Shown piece after piece: positions 9,322 through 18,490 of a stretch of 64,000 nt of DNA. The stretch comes from Millionella massiliensis (GTDB taxonomy: Bacteria > Bacteroidota > Bacteroidia > Bacteroidales > Rikenellaceae): the NCBI RefSeq assembly GCF_900104655.1, contig NZ_FNWD01000002.1:248001-312000 (forward strand). Reading direction: 5' to 3'. The translations under genes and the position numbers were made by a program. Each line of letters opens with the position of its first letter. Position 1 is the first letter of the stretch. A model generated the notes under the pieces. The model did not search any database. It was not told where the DNA came from and was given only the letters and a program-made list of their open reading frames with translations.

Positions 9322-9786
9322 ATGGCAATGAAAGAGAATTTTATCTCGATGGCGCCGGATGAGGAGTCCAACGCGAAAGTCAGCCCGATCGACAATAATA
9401 AAACGTTGATGATCGACCAGTACACCTCCGACGTGGAACCCGGAAATCCGGAATTCGTGGAAGATATCCAAACCATCAACGATGCGTTTGCACATTTCAA
9501 ACCCTCGGTCGAAGTCGACTTTGTGGATGAAGAGGGCGGTTCGGTCAACGAAGTGCTCCACTTCAGCGAACTGCGCGACTTCGAAGCACAGGGCGGGAAG
9601 GGGCGGCTGGTCGAAAACAGCCAGTTCCTGTCGAGCGTCAAACGCAAGATCGATACCAGTACCAAGATCCGCAAAAGCATCGAACAGAACCGCAAACTGC
9701 GCGATATTCTGAAAAACAGCTCGGCGAAAGAGGAGCTCAAAGAGATGTTGCAGGCCATGCTGGATGAGTTGGAAAGTAATAAATAA
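9322..9786 (+). CDS. tssB: T6SS contractile sheath small subunit TssB
   Basis: 154 residues. TssB pairs with TssC to form the contractile sheath around the Hcp tube in the cytoplasm. Visible family features are the SVEVDFVDEEGGSVNEVLHF strand region (about 69-92) preceded by an acidic segment, LRDFEAQ, and a C-terminal basic/acidic helix with an LRDILKNS motif (compare the LR-x-L-x segment near the end of TssB proteins). The length matches subtype iii TssB. It starts 51 bases after clpV and ends 18 bases before tssC, the usual sheath gene order. Confidence 0.88.
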   Translation: MAMKENFISMAPDEESNAKVSPIDNNKTLMIDQYTSDVEPGNPEFVEDIQTINDAFAHFKPSVEVDFVDEEGGSVNEVLHFSELRDFEAQGGKGRLVENSQFLSSVKRKIDTSTKIRKSIEQNRKLRDILKNSSAKEELKEMLQAMLDELESNK

Positions 9787-9804
9787 CCGTTAAAATTGAG
9801 AATC

Positions 9805-11178
9805 ATGGCAGAAACAGAAATGCAGAAAAGCAACGTGGCTGCTCAAAATACGGCGGCCGATGCTCAACAGGCCTCTCAGCCGTCACAGGGGAAGGACCTT
9901 TCCCAGTTGTTGTCCGCCTTCGGCGGGTTCAATGCCGTTCGCGGATTCATGCCCGATGCCGATAATCTGAACCCGGCCCGGAAAGCGGCTAAAGCCGTCT
10001 TCCTGTCCGACAAACGGTTCAAGGACAAACGCGAAAACCTGATCAACGAAATCAAAGGCTGGCTCGAAATCCTGAACGAAGGCCACGAAAGCGCCACCGA
10101 ATTTGTCGATTCCTGCAAGGCCAAAGAGGAAAAATATACCCAGGTGCTGAGCCAGGGGATTACCGACGCCCTCTTCGCGACGGCCAATCTCGAACGTTCG
10201 TACCGTGCGCTGGACGCATTCTTCAAAACGGCCAATACCGACAAGGTGAAAAACCTGCGTATTATCAACGTCTACAAGGATGACATTGCTGACAGCGATT
10301 CAGGATTCGCCCAGGAGGTCGACACCCTGTTGCGCAACGGGTTTGACCGTCTGAGCCTGAAGGATTGCTACAGCCTGATGGTTGTGCCCGGCAACGTGTT
10401 CCAGGACAAACCGACCCTGTTGCAGTGGGCCAAGATCGCTTTCAAGTACAAAGTCATGCTGATTACGGACCACGCCGACGAGTACTCGTTCGACGACCTC
10501 TTCTCCAATACCGAATGGTACCGCGACAGCGACATTGAGCTGCAAAACGTGATCATGACGGCCAACTGGCTCGTGGGCCGCGACTCGGAAAAACTCTCCG
10601 AAGACGAAAAGGACAGCCCCGCATTCTACATTTGCAGTTCGGGAGCACTGGCCGGCAAACTCTACGACGAGAGCGCCAACATGGCACAGGGAGCCGGTGG
10701 TAAGAAGTACGGTACGCTGGACGGCGTCAAAGGTGTGAAACTCGATCTGCTGAAGTCCGAAATCGCCGCTCTGATGGACAACCAGGTGATCCCGATGGTC
10801 TATTCCGAAGGCCGTGTCATGGCATTCAACAACACGACCCTCTACAACGGCGACAACACGGCCATGAAAGAGTACCCGATCGTGCGCGTATTCGACTGGG
10901 TGAAGAAGGTGCTTATGAACTACGTCCACGAAGTGGCGCTCGAAAACTGGGATCCGTACAACTCGCCCAAAAACCTGAAGGCCAAGATTCAGTCCTTCCT
11001 GAATGACTATAAGGGCTACGGCAATCTGTTCCAGAACTATGAGATCAAGGAACCGACCCAGGATCCTGCAACCAAACGCATCACCTGCGACATCAGCCTG
11101 ACGCCGTTCTATTCGGCCAAGAACTTTATCATCAAAGTATCTGCGGACAAGAAGGACAAAGATGTTCAGATGGCATAG
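9805..11178 (+). CDS. tssC: T6SS contractile sheath large subunit TssC
   Basis: 457 residues from the ATG at 9805; a TTG three codons upstream is less likely. The protein matches the subtype iii TssC (DUF5458-like) family: a low-complexity Ala/Gln N-terminus, then conserved sheath-core segments including NLRIINVYKDDIAD (about 152-165), the YSLMVVPGNVFQDKP loop and a C-terminal ITCDISLTPFYSAKNF strand. The last is the beta strand that interlocks neighbouring sheath subunits in TssC proteins. It acts with TssB in the cytoplasm. A leader of 38 bases separates it from hcp1. Confidence 0.93.
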   Translation: MAETEMQKSNVAAQNTAADAQQASQPSQGKDLSQLLSAFGGFNAVRGFMPDADNLNPARKAAKAVFLSDKRFKDKRENLINEIKGWLEILNEGHESATEFVDSCKAKEEKYTQVLSQGITDALFATANLERSYRALDAFFKTANTDKVKNLRIINVYKDDIADSDSGFAQEVDTLLRNGFDRLSLKDCYSLMVVPGNVFQDKPTLLQWAKIAFKYKVMLITDHADEYSFDDLFSNTEWYRDSDIELQNVIMTANWLVGRDSEKLSEDEKDSPAFYICSSGALAGKLYDESANMAQGAGGKKYGTLDGVKGVKLDLLKSEIAALMDNQVIPMVYSEGRVMAFNNTTLYNGDNTAMKEYPIVRVFDWVKKVLMNYVHEVALENWDPYNSPKNLKAKIQSFLNDYKGYGNLFQNYEIKEPTQDPATKRITCDISLTPFYSAKNFIIKVSADKKDKDVQMA

Positions 11179-11216
11179 TTAGAGAAAGCTCGGTTTAATT
11201 TTAAAAACGTGAAATT

Positions 11217-11609
11217 ATGGCGAAAACACCTGTCAAACTGGAAATAGACGGTTATAAAGCTCGGGAAGTCATGATGGTCAAATATGAATTTGACCAGGCG
11301 ACAGACGTGGAAGGACAAATGTCGGGTATTCCGCGCGGTGGCAAGATCAAAATCCGCGTTAAGGCCCTCAACGATGGTACTCCGGACCTGATGGCCTGGA
11401 TGGTCGAACGCAACCTGCCCAAAAACGGGGTGATTACCTTCCTCGAAACGAAAACCGGTAAGAATATGAAAACCATTCGGTTCACGAACGGATACTGCGT
11501 GAACTTCGAGGAGAAATGGGAAGACAAGAAAGGTCATTTCGAAGAGATCGAGATCACATGTCAGAAGATCGAATTCGAGTCGGTCGTTTTTGAAAACGAT
11601 TGGGCTTAA
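11217..11609 (+). CDS. hcp: Hcp/TssD inner-tube protein 1
   Basis: 130 residues. Hcp stacks as hexameric rings to make the tube fired by the sheath. The Bacteroidetes Hcp hallmark DVEGQMSGIPRGGKIKIRVKAL is clear at about residues 35-56, followed by the DLMAWMVE and FEEKWEDKKGHFEEIEITCQKIEF segments that form the ring interface in this family. It is about 60 percent alike to the next gene by eye and is the first of four consecutive tube-fold genes. Being first after the sheath genes, it may be the bulk tube subunit. No effector domain is attached. Confidence 0.92.
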   Translation: MAKTPVKLEIDGYKAREVMMVKYEFDQATDVEGQMSGIPRGGKIKIRVKALNDGTPDLMAWMVERNLPKNGVITFLETKTGKNMKTIRFTNGYCVNFEEKWEDKKGHFEEIEITCQKIEFESVVFENDWA

Positions 11610-11648
11610 CGGAATGGTTTTATGTTTAATCTGTAATTTGAAAACGAC

Positions 11649-12047
11649 ATGGCTGAAAATATAACACCGGTACAGTTATCGGTAAAAGATTTCGAGACCC
11701 GCGAGGTGATGATGATCGACTACACCTTTTCGCAGACCACCGACCGCGAAGGTCAAATCTCGGGTATTCCGCGCGGTGGCCGCATCAACATCCGCGTCAA
11801 GGCAATGAACGACGGTAACAACCAGTTGTTGCAGTGGATGTTGTCGCCCAACGATCCTCGAGACATCAAAATCACCTTCTTCAACACCATCGACGGCTCG
11901 ACCATGAAAGAGCTCGAAGGTACAGCCTGCTATTGCGTCCACTACCTCGAAAAGTGGGAAGATGGCGAAGAACATTTCGAGGAACTCCAGATCGTTTGTC
12001 AGGAGCTGAAAAACGGACCGGTAGAGTTCCAGAATCCCTGGAAATAG
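11649..12047 (+). CDS. hcp: Hcp/TssD inner-tube protein 2
   Basis: 132 residues, a paralogue of the preceding Hcp with the same DREGQISGIPRGGRINIRVKAM motif and a matching C-terminus (HYLEKWEDGEEHFEELQIVC). The spacing of conserved Gly, Trp and acidic residues is the same, so both are full-length tube subunits rather than one being a remnant. Tandem Hcp genes are common in Bacteroidetes T6SS loci and may make mixed tubes or load different effectors. The gap to hcp1 is 39 bases. It ends with a Trp-Lys dipeptide, as many Hcp proteins end near FxNxW. Confidence 0.92.
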   Translation: MAENITPVQLSVKDFETREVMMIDYTFSQTTDREGQISGIPRGGRINIRVKAMNDGNNQLLQWMLSPNDPRDIKITFFNTIDGSTMKELEGTACYCVHYLEKWEDGEEHFEELQIVCQELKNGPVEFQNPWK

Positions 12048-12163
12048 TCTCTCCGGTGCTGTATCCGGCATTGTCCGGATGTGCCCCGAATCTCACTCTT
12101 TCCCCGGCAACGAATGGCTTGTCGGGGAAAGATCTCTTTCAAAGCCCTAAACAGAAATCCGTT

Positions 12164-12571
12164 ATGTCTCTATCCGCGCGCCTGTACATCGGCGATAACG
12201 AATCGTCCAACTATACGAAAGAGTATCTGGTGACCCAGTGCAAGGTTGAGGTGGCCAGACACCACAACTCCTACGTGCCCGATTCTGCTCCCCGATGCGA
12301 TGTGGTATGGCTGTCGCTGGTTGTGCCTCGTAAGGAGGACCTCCTGCTGTACGAGTGGTACATCGATCAGATGGCCCTCTCGGGCAAGATCGTGATCGAC
12401 CTGACCAACCAGTCGGCACGCTACGACAAAACGGAACGGACGTTCAGGTTCGAAGATGCGCAGTGTTTTTCGATCGCCGAAACGTATGACATCGGACTGG
12501 TTCACCGACACCAGTTGCGATTGGGCATCATGATGAGCAAGTTGGAAATCGATGAGGTCGTCTTTCAGTAA
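12164..12571 (+). CDS. Divergent Hcp-fold protein 3 (TssD-like)
   Basis: 135 residues from ATG 12164. It lacks the SGIPRGG loop but keeps the tube-protein plan: an N-terminal strand (LSARLYIGDNE), a long central loop, a WLSLVVPRKEDLLLYEWYIDQM segment equivalent to the Hcp IRVKAMNDG...LLQWML part, and a final YDIGLVHRHQLRLGIMMSKLEID strand pair. It therefore probably has the gp19/Hcp tube fold, and may form a specialised ring at the tube end facing VgrG or the baseplate. Assignment rests on alignment by eye and position between Hcp and VgrG genes; no database search was possible. Confidence 0.65.
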   Translation: MSLSARLYIGDNESSNYTKEYLVTQCKVEVARHHNSYVPDSAPRCDVVWLSLVVPRKEDLLLYEWYIDQMALSGKIVIDLTNQSARYDKTERTFRFEDAQCFSIAETYDIGLVHRHQLRLGIMMSKLEIDEVVFQ

Positions 12572-12605
12572 GCAGTAAACGCACCTCCGTAAATTGTGGG
12601 TCTTT

Positions 12606-13124
12606 ATGGGAAACATTTCGCACTATACCAAAGCCATGCTCTTTTTTCAGGACGTTACCGAGTCGATGTATCCGCCTAAAAAAGAGGAGGGTTTTACGTT
12701 GCAGTCTTTCAGTTACGAATGCGCCAGAGCCAGGAACAGCCAGGGTATTCCCTATGGGCCTACGCGGGCCGGCATATTACGCTTTGCCCTCAAGTCCCTG
12801 CCCGACGGGTATCTGAAAGAGCTCTATCTGCGCCTTAAAGAAAATACGCCCTCGAGTTTTACGGTCGTTTTCGATGCAACTTTCAGTCCGAGTGACACCG
12901 ACGGCCGGGTGCTGAGCGATTACGACAATGCGCTGATCGTTACGGGCATGGTAGTCAATGTTAACGAAGCGTACGACGTGCTGAACCTGTACACCGGCGA
13001 CGATGACGGGCGGGTAGGGCGTTCGACGAACGAACTGATGACCACAACGGTCGAATTCCTGCTGCAGTCGATCTCCTATGTCGGGAACAACAATTATCGA
13101 AAACAGTTGCCTATCAATTATTAA
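12606..13124 (+). CDS. Divergent Hcp-fold protein 4 (possible tube initiator)
   Basis: 172 residues from ATG 12606 (34 bases after the previous gene). It shares the Hcp signature region in drifted form: ECARARNSQGIPYGPTRAGILRFALK at about 39-64 corresponds to the EGQxSGIPRGGxIxIRVKA loop. It is about 40 residues longer than canonical Hcp, with a C-terminal tail rich in Thr and Asn ending QLPINY. It directly precedes vgrG by 15 bases, so a role as the first tube ring that sits on the VgrG trimer is plausible (compare phage tube initiators). The function is inferred, not proven. Confidence 0.6.
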   Translation: MGNISHYTKAMLFFQDVTESMYPPKKEEGFTLQSFSYECARARNSQGIPYGPTRAGILRFALKSLPDGYLKELYLRLKENTPSSFTVVFDATFSPSDTDGRVLSDYDNALIVTGMVVNVNEAYDVLNLYTGDDDGRVGRSTNELMTTTVEFLLQSISYVGNNNYRKQLPINY

Positions 13125-13139
13125 CCGGGAGCGTAGCGT

Positions 13140-16100
13140 ATGGCAAACAATAACTATTCTTTGACAATCAGTGAGCTGAAGACCTCCAAAGGAACGCCGT
13201 CGATTGAATTAACCTATAACGGTGCGCTGACCCCACCGGAGGTGATTAAAATCGAACAGACGGCTTATGTAAGTTGTCAACTCTGCGATTTTAATTATTC
13301 GAAAGAGATCTATCGGCCCGGACGGCTCCAGTTTACCCTTTTGCTGATTCCGCAGGGACAGGCAGCGGTTACGATCGACAAAGTGTACGACATTTTCGAC
13401 TCCTGTAAGGTTCAACTCAAAGTGGGAGAGTTCGAGATTGCCAAGAACTATTATATTTTCAATATCCAGCTGGAGCGTCGCAAAAGCACGCAAGGGGGAG
13501 GCCAGAGCACGATTCAGACCTATGCTGTTTTCGAAGCATACAGCCCGGATCAATACCTGACCCTGGACAAATATTGCAAGGCCTACACGGGGCGTAAACT
13601 GTTTGCAGACATTATCAGCGACACCTCGCACTGGCCGGATGCGATAACGGCGTTCAGGCAGAGTGGCAGTTTGAACAACCTGTTGACCCAGGATCTGCAA
13701 TTCTTGTCATACAAGGTTGCAAAGGCGGATTCCACGAAGGAAAATCCCCAATACGATACCTACGAGTATATCCAGCCCTATCTGGTACAGTACAACGAGA
13801 GCTTTTACGACTTTCTGGTACGCGTGACCAATCGTTGCGGTGAGTTCCTCTATTACGAGGATGGAAAATTTCATGTCGGATGGACCAATCCGGGTTCGTC
13901 AGTAGCGGTCACGGACTATATCTCCGTGCGATATGTTCAGGGGCGGCAGAGCGCATGGAAAGCCGCATCGTTGGGCGAAGTGCATAATGACTATGCACAG
14001 AATCAGAATTGTCGGACGAATTCAGGTGCGACAGTGCTGAAGGATTCGGACGTGGCCTCTGACGAGAATCTGACCCCGCTCCCGCCCAAAGCTGAATATA
14101 CCAGCTGGAAAGATTATAGCGGCGGTGATGAAGCTCTTGCGATCAGTACGGTGACCTCGGCATTGAGCGAGCAGAATCTGGTCAATATCGTGGGAACGTT
14201 TGCCTTAAAACTGGCCTCCTCGATACAAAGCAGCAAAGATTCATCGGCCTCGGCCAACGACAAATACAAGAGCAAAAATTTCTCCGAGACTTATGCGGCT
14301 GAAAGGGTCTATGCGAAGGACGGGCAGGACGATGAGGATAAAAACGGAATATATCCGTACAGCTCGACACCCCAAGACGACCAAACGGTTGCATTCAGTT
14401 TGCAGTATTATTCGGGAATCCAGCGGGGAATCGAAAGCGCAGAGGCATCGAGGATACACGTTGTGCTGGAGAATAACTTTTACCCAGTCTGCCTGGGGAG
14501 TCTGATCCATTTCGACGACACTGACAAACAGTATATTGTTGTCAAAATTAATCATGCGGTTACGCGAGTATCTGCCGCAAATGCCGCTCCTATGGCTGCA
14601 TCTTCAGGGGGGGGCTCGGGTAATACTCAGACTGCAACGCCTGACGGCGAAATGTTGGAGCTGGAGGCGATAGCTTATCCCGGAGCCAATCAAAAGGTTT
14701 ACCCGCCGTCGGCCCATGTGTCGTCGATTCGGATGGCCAATGCGCAGCGGGCAATCGTAACCCACAATGCCGACCCGCTCAAGATGGGGCGTGTACGGGT
14801 ACGTTATTGCTGGCAAGCGGAGACGGAGGATCCGAGCCCCTGGATCCGGATGGCCCAACCGATGGCCTCGCAAGACAGTGGGTTCCGGTTCCTGCCCGAA
14901 GCCGGAGACGAAGCGGTCATCAACTACGAAAACGGCAACATCGAGCGTCCCTATGTCGAAGGGATGCTCTTCTCGGCTGAACGACGTCCTTCCTATGGCC
15001 ATAAAGGGAGCAGTAGTTGCATCTTCTCGTCGAGAAACGGCCATTCGATCATTTTTTCCGACCCGAGCGGGGAGTCGTATTTCAAGTCTTTTTCCCCTGC
15101 CCTGGGAACCCTCTCCTCCTTCATTCCCAAGATATCCGAAGTGCCATTGGGGAGTGGGGCTTTCAAGAAAGCCTCGGGGGGGATTCAGTTTACGGACGCA
15201 TACGGGATGTATTCCATCTCCATGTCATCGGACAAGCGGGCCATCTCCATTGATTCGCCGCTGGGCAAGGTGGGAATCAATGCCTATACCGGAATCACGA
15301 TCAGTTCTCCCAACGGAAACGTCAAAATCGAAGGGAAAAACATTGATATCGTGGCTGGCAACAACCTGACCCTTCGTTCGGGAAAAAACAAAGGCGGTGT
15401 CTTGCCTGCAAGCATGAGCAAATTTGGAGAGAGTGTGGGCAATTTCGTGATCGGGAAACTGACGTTAGTCGATTTGTCGCTTCTGCGCACTATCTATGAG
15501 ACGTTTATACGGCCGATTGCCGGGACTTTGCGCATCAGTTCCAAACGTTACCTCTGCATCGAGGCCGGCAAAGGTGAAGCCCAAATCAAAGGGCGAAGAA
15601 ATCTCGGAAGCTTCCGGGATTGGAAAATGGGTACGATGGCCAAGTCGGCTTTTGGCAGATATACGATTGACCGCCAGCCGGCTAATAAAGTATATACAAT
15701 AAATATTCACACAGAATTGGAGAATATATATAATGGTATTTTAGATTTGTTCAACGCACACAAAAGCAACAGTGTTAGGCAAGTTAGTTACATCACAAGC
15801 TATCAGACGGCACTGTCTTTCTTGCAAAACATTCGGGGAGCGTCTCTGGATGATTTCGTTACCGATGCAAATATTCCCGAAGCCAAGACCGTGTTCCATA
15901 ATGCTCAAAATAACCAGGAAGCTGCAACGGTCAGCATGAAAAGTGATGCCGAGCTGGATGCTTTACATACTCATCCTTATCTGCTTCGGAATGTTCGGGA
16001 GAGGGTGTCCCTGATTAATCAAATGGCAAACCTTATTTATCGAAACTGTTATGGTGAGAATACGGAAGACGAAATGTGGGAACAACACTTTCCCGATAAT

Positions 16101-16658
16101 TTTGTGGTAGCCGATAAAAAACTCAAGGCCCTGATCAAGGACCTTATCAATCCGGTACTGCCTTCTGTCGTAATCGATCAGGATAGAACGGTCAATTATG
16201 TAAATGGCCTGGGAGTAAACAAAGAGAAATTTCGTAAGGTCATGTACACTGCGTTATGCGTTTTAGTCGATAATCAAAGAACGGAAGACGCTGACTTCTA
16301 CGTGGACAAGATAGAGCGAAATGGTATCGGCAGACTTTATTTTTACGACCCGCAAAGTTGGCAAAGGTTTGTCGATGGGATTAAGCCGACATCGAAACTG
16401 GATGCGGCAGCGAATTTTGTGAAATCCACAGCTAAAAAACTGATCAAACTCGATGCACTGGACGGCATGTTGGACCAATACGTGTGGGACAGCACGGACA
16501 ATGGTAAGATTCTGTTGTCAGACGAAGATGGCAAGACACTACAGATCCAAATCGGTGCTCAGCGGACTGCTACATTAGAGCCCTATATGGAGTCACGTAA
16601 TGCCGATATTCCTCACACCATCAGCGAGATCAAACGGGTCCTTCATAATCTGGACTAA
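13140..16658 (+). CDS. vgrG: VgrG/TssI spike with a long C-terminal extension
   Basis: 1172 residues, much longer than the roughly 600-residue Bacteroidetes norm. Order: gp27-like hub (about 1-480); Gly/Ser linker encoded over a G8 run (about 488-496); gp5-like OB domain (about 510-640, with LKMGRVRVRYCW, SPWIRMAQPMA and GDEAVINYENGN); a beta-helix spike (about 675-760, AISIDSPLGKVGINAYTG); then an extension of about 410 residues with helical character and no motif I recognise. VgrG trimers tip the Hcp tube and puncture the target. The extension DNA around 15,690-16,060 is noticeably AT-richer, suggesting transfer or fast evolution. It may be an effector domain or a binding platform for the next gene product. 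Confidence 0.9.
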   Translation: MANNNYSLTISELKTSKGTPSIELTYNGALTPPEVIKIEQTAYVSCQLCDFNYSKEIYRPGRLQFTLLLIPQGQAAVTIDKVYDIFDSCKVQLKVGEFEIAKNYYIFNIQLERRKSTQGGGQSTIQTYAVFEAYSPDQYLTLDKYCKAYTGRKLFADIISDTSHWPDAITAFRQSGSLNNLLTQDLQFLSYKVAKADSTKENPQYDTYEYIQPYLVQYNESFYDFLVRVTNRCGEFLYYEDGKFHVGWTNPGSSVAVTDYISVRYVQGRQSAWKAASLGEVHNDYAQNQNCRTNSGATVLKDSDVASDENLTPLPPKAEYTSWKDYSGGDEALAISTVTSALSEQNLVNIVGTFALKLASSIQSSKDSSASANDKYKSKNFSETYAAERVYAKDGQDDEDKNGIYPYSSTPQDDQTVAFSLQYYSGIQRGIESAEASRIHVVLENNFYPVCLGSLIHFDDTDKQYIVVKINHAVTRVSAANAAPMAASSGGGSGNTQTATPDGEMLELEAIAYPGANQKVYPPSAHVSSIRMANAQRAIVTHNADPLKMGRVRVRYCWQAETEDPSPWIRMAQPMASQDSGFRFLPEAGDEAVINYENGNIERPYVEGMLFSAERRPSYGHKGSSSCIFSSRNGHSIIFSDPSGESYFKSFSPALGTLSSFIPKISEVPLGSGAFKKASGGIQFTDAYGMYSISMSSDKRAISIDSPLGKVGINAYTGITISSPNGNVKIEGKNIDIVAGNNLTLRSGKNKGGVLPASMSKFGESVGNFVIGKLTLVDLSLLRTIYETFIRPIAGTLRISSKRYLCIEAGKGEAQIKGRRNLGSFRDWKMGTMAKSAFGRYTIDRQPANKVYTINIHTELENIYNGILDLFNAHKSNSVRQVSYITSYQTALSFLQNIRGASLDDFVTDANIPEAKTVFHNAQNNQEAATVSMKSDAELDALHTHPYLLRNVRERVSLINQMANLIYRNCYGENTEDEMWEQHFPDNFVVADKKLKALIKDLINPVLPSVVIDQDRTVNYVNGLGVNKEKFRKVMYTALCVLVDNQRTEDADFYVDKIERNGIGRLYFYDPQSWQRFVDGIKPTSKLDAAANFVKSTAKKLIKLDALDGMLDQYVWDSTDNGKILLSDEDGKTLQIQIGAQRTATLEPYMESRNADIPHTISEIKRVLHNLD

Positions 16659-16689
16659 GTGAGCCAACCCCGCAAACGAAACGAGCGTC

Positions 16690-18477
16690 ATGAAAGCTTT
16701 AGCAGCACAATTCGCCAACTGGCAGGAGGCGCTGGAAAACTTCCAGAAAAATGTCGAAAAAGACCTCGACGAAATCCGCCGTTGCAAACGCGAAGTGCAA
16801 CAAATGAAAATCGACCTGATCGATCAGATGGAGCAGGGACACTATATCCGCGACGATCGTCGTATCATACTCTCGGCCCCGGAGATCATCATCGGCAATG
16901 TCGACAAGAGCGGAGTGCTGTGCGGCAACTACTCCCAGGTGGTCATTCGCGGCAACAACGTCGAACTGAACGGGATAGGTTCGGGGATGCCCGGTTCCGG
17001 TACGATCGTCAGCCGTGCCTCCAGCATCCGGCAGATTGCGGTCGATCCGGGCATGGACGGTCGCGAACAGGTCGTGGGCCCCATTTCGGAAATCGTTTCG
17101 CAGGCCAAAAGCGTCGTGATTCGGAGCGAGCAGTCGAACGACTTTTTTGCCGATCAGCAGCTGACCGCGCCCGACGGCGGAATCCTGCTTTCGGCCGACG
17201 GGAACATCGACATCGAAGCGACCCTGCCCTGCGAAACCCGAGAGGAAGCGTTGACCAAGGTCGAAAAAGACCTGAAATCCCAGGCCGATGATCTGAAAAA
17301 AGAGGTCGATCAGGTCAAGTCGGACGTCTCGTCGATGGTCACGCAAATGAATCTGCTGGTTCAAAAGGATATCATGAATCTCGATGACGTCACCACCCGG
17401 ATCAATTATATGGACATCGAGGAGTTGCACGAGGAGTTCCAGCAGCTCTCCAAGGCCCTGTACCATGTGATGACCAACTATTTCGACGCCCTGTCGCGTC
17501 TGGCCGAGTGCAAACGGCAGCTGTCGGCCGTTGAGGATCAGAAAAAAGAGGTCGGTCAACTGAAGTCGAAGTTTAAGGATCAATCGACCCATACTTTTAT
17601 CTCGCTGCGATCGGAGAATATCAACCTGTCGTCGGTCGACGGTGACAATCACCTGAGAAGCAATCCCGGCGCCGGCATCAGCCTGTCGGGAAAACAGGTG
17701 AGCCTCTCCTCCTACGGGGACGACCGGGCTCTGATAAAAGACAGCGAAGTCTTGATCGCATCGCAACAGGTCGAAATCAATACGGCCAATCCCAAAGTGT
17801 CGGACAAGAATTGTGATCTGCCGGCCGATGGCGGTGTGCGTGTCGTTTCCAAAGACATCCGTTTCGAGACGGTCGACTACGAATTGAAAGACAAGAAAAT
17901 CGAGGAGAAGAGCCTGACCAAAGAGGGTTCGTTTAGCGTGCGGGCCGAGAAGATCGCATTCAGCGCCACTGATACCGAAGGTAAGGCGACCGGTACTATT
18001 GAGGCTAATGCCAAACAGATGGAGGTCAAGGCAATGGATGTCGACAAGGAGAAACGGACCGACAAGTCGCTGGCCGCGGGCAGTTCGCTGTTGCTGCTGG
18101 CCGAGAAGGTCTATGCCGGAGCAAAAGACAAAAAGGTGCGGAGCAAATCGCTCCAGGTCGCTTCGGACCAGGTGGGGCTGTTCGGCGATACGACGGTCGA
18201 GTTACAGCAGGACGGCAAGGCGATCGTGCAACTCACGGGCGGCAACGCTTCGGTGTCGGGCAGCAAAACGACGCTCTACGGCGAGATGACCTCCGAGGGC
18301 AAAACCACCTTCAAGTCCGATGTGACTGCCGCCACGGTCAATATGAAAAATCTCAAAGTGGATTCATCCTTCAAGACACCCTATACGACCGAAGGTATAT
18401 CGGTGCCGGGCGCTCCCTCCACCGCCAAACTGAGCGCCAAACTGAAAGAGGAGGAGTTGAAATCCGACAACCAGTAA
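16690..18477 (+). CDS. VgrG-tail-like beta-helix/coiled-coil spike accessory
   Basis: 595 residues with no signal peptide. An N-terminal helical segment (1-55, charged, coiled-coil-like) is followed by short repeats resembling a VgrG beta-helix (RIILSAPEIIIGN; GGILLSADGNIDIEA), a long coiled coil at about 190-310, and more beta-helix-like repeats (SLRSENINLSS, GISLSGKQVSLSS, then many K/T-rich short strands). The pattern of short LSAxxIxI strands is that of spike stalks. It lies between vgrG and the PAAR-like gene (14 bases upstream of it), so it may extend the spike or hold cargo on the VgrG extension. I cannot name a family. Confidence 0.6.
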   Translation: MKALAAQFANWQEALENFQKNVEKDLDEIRRCKREVQQMKIDLIDQMEQGHYIRDDRRIILSAPEIIIGNVDKSGVLCGNYSQVVIRGNNVELNGIGSGMPGSGTIVSRASSIRQIAVDPGMDGREQVVGPISEIVSQAKSVVIRSEQSNDFFADQQLTAPDGGILLSADGNIDIEATLPCETREEALTKVEKDLKSQADDLKKEVDQVKSDVSSMVTQMNLLVQKDIMNLDDVTTRINYMDIEELHEEFQQLSKALYHVMTNYFDALSRLAECKRQLSAVEDQKKEVGQLKSKFKDQSTHTFISLRSENINLSSVDGDNHLRSNPGAGISLSGKQVSLSSYGDDRALIKDSEVLIASQQVEINTANPKVSDKNCDLPADGGVRVVSKDIRFETVDYELKDKKIEEKSLTKEGSFSVRAEKIAFSATDTEGKATGTIEANAKQMEVKAMDVDKEKRTDKSLAAGSSLLLLAEKVYAGAKDKKVRSKSLQVASDQVGLFGDTTVELQQDGKAIVQLTGGNASVSGSKTTLYGEMTSEGKTTFKSDVTAATVNMKNLKVDSSFKTPYTTEGISVPGAPSTAKLSAKLKEEELKSDNQ

Positions 18478-18490
18478 AACCGCATAAGCC

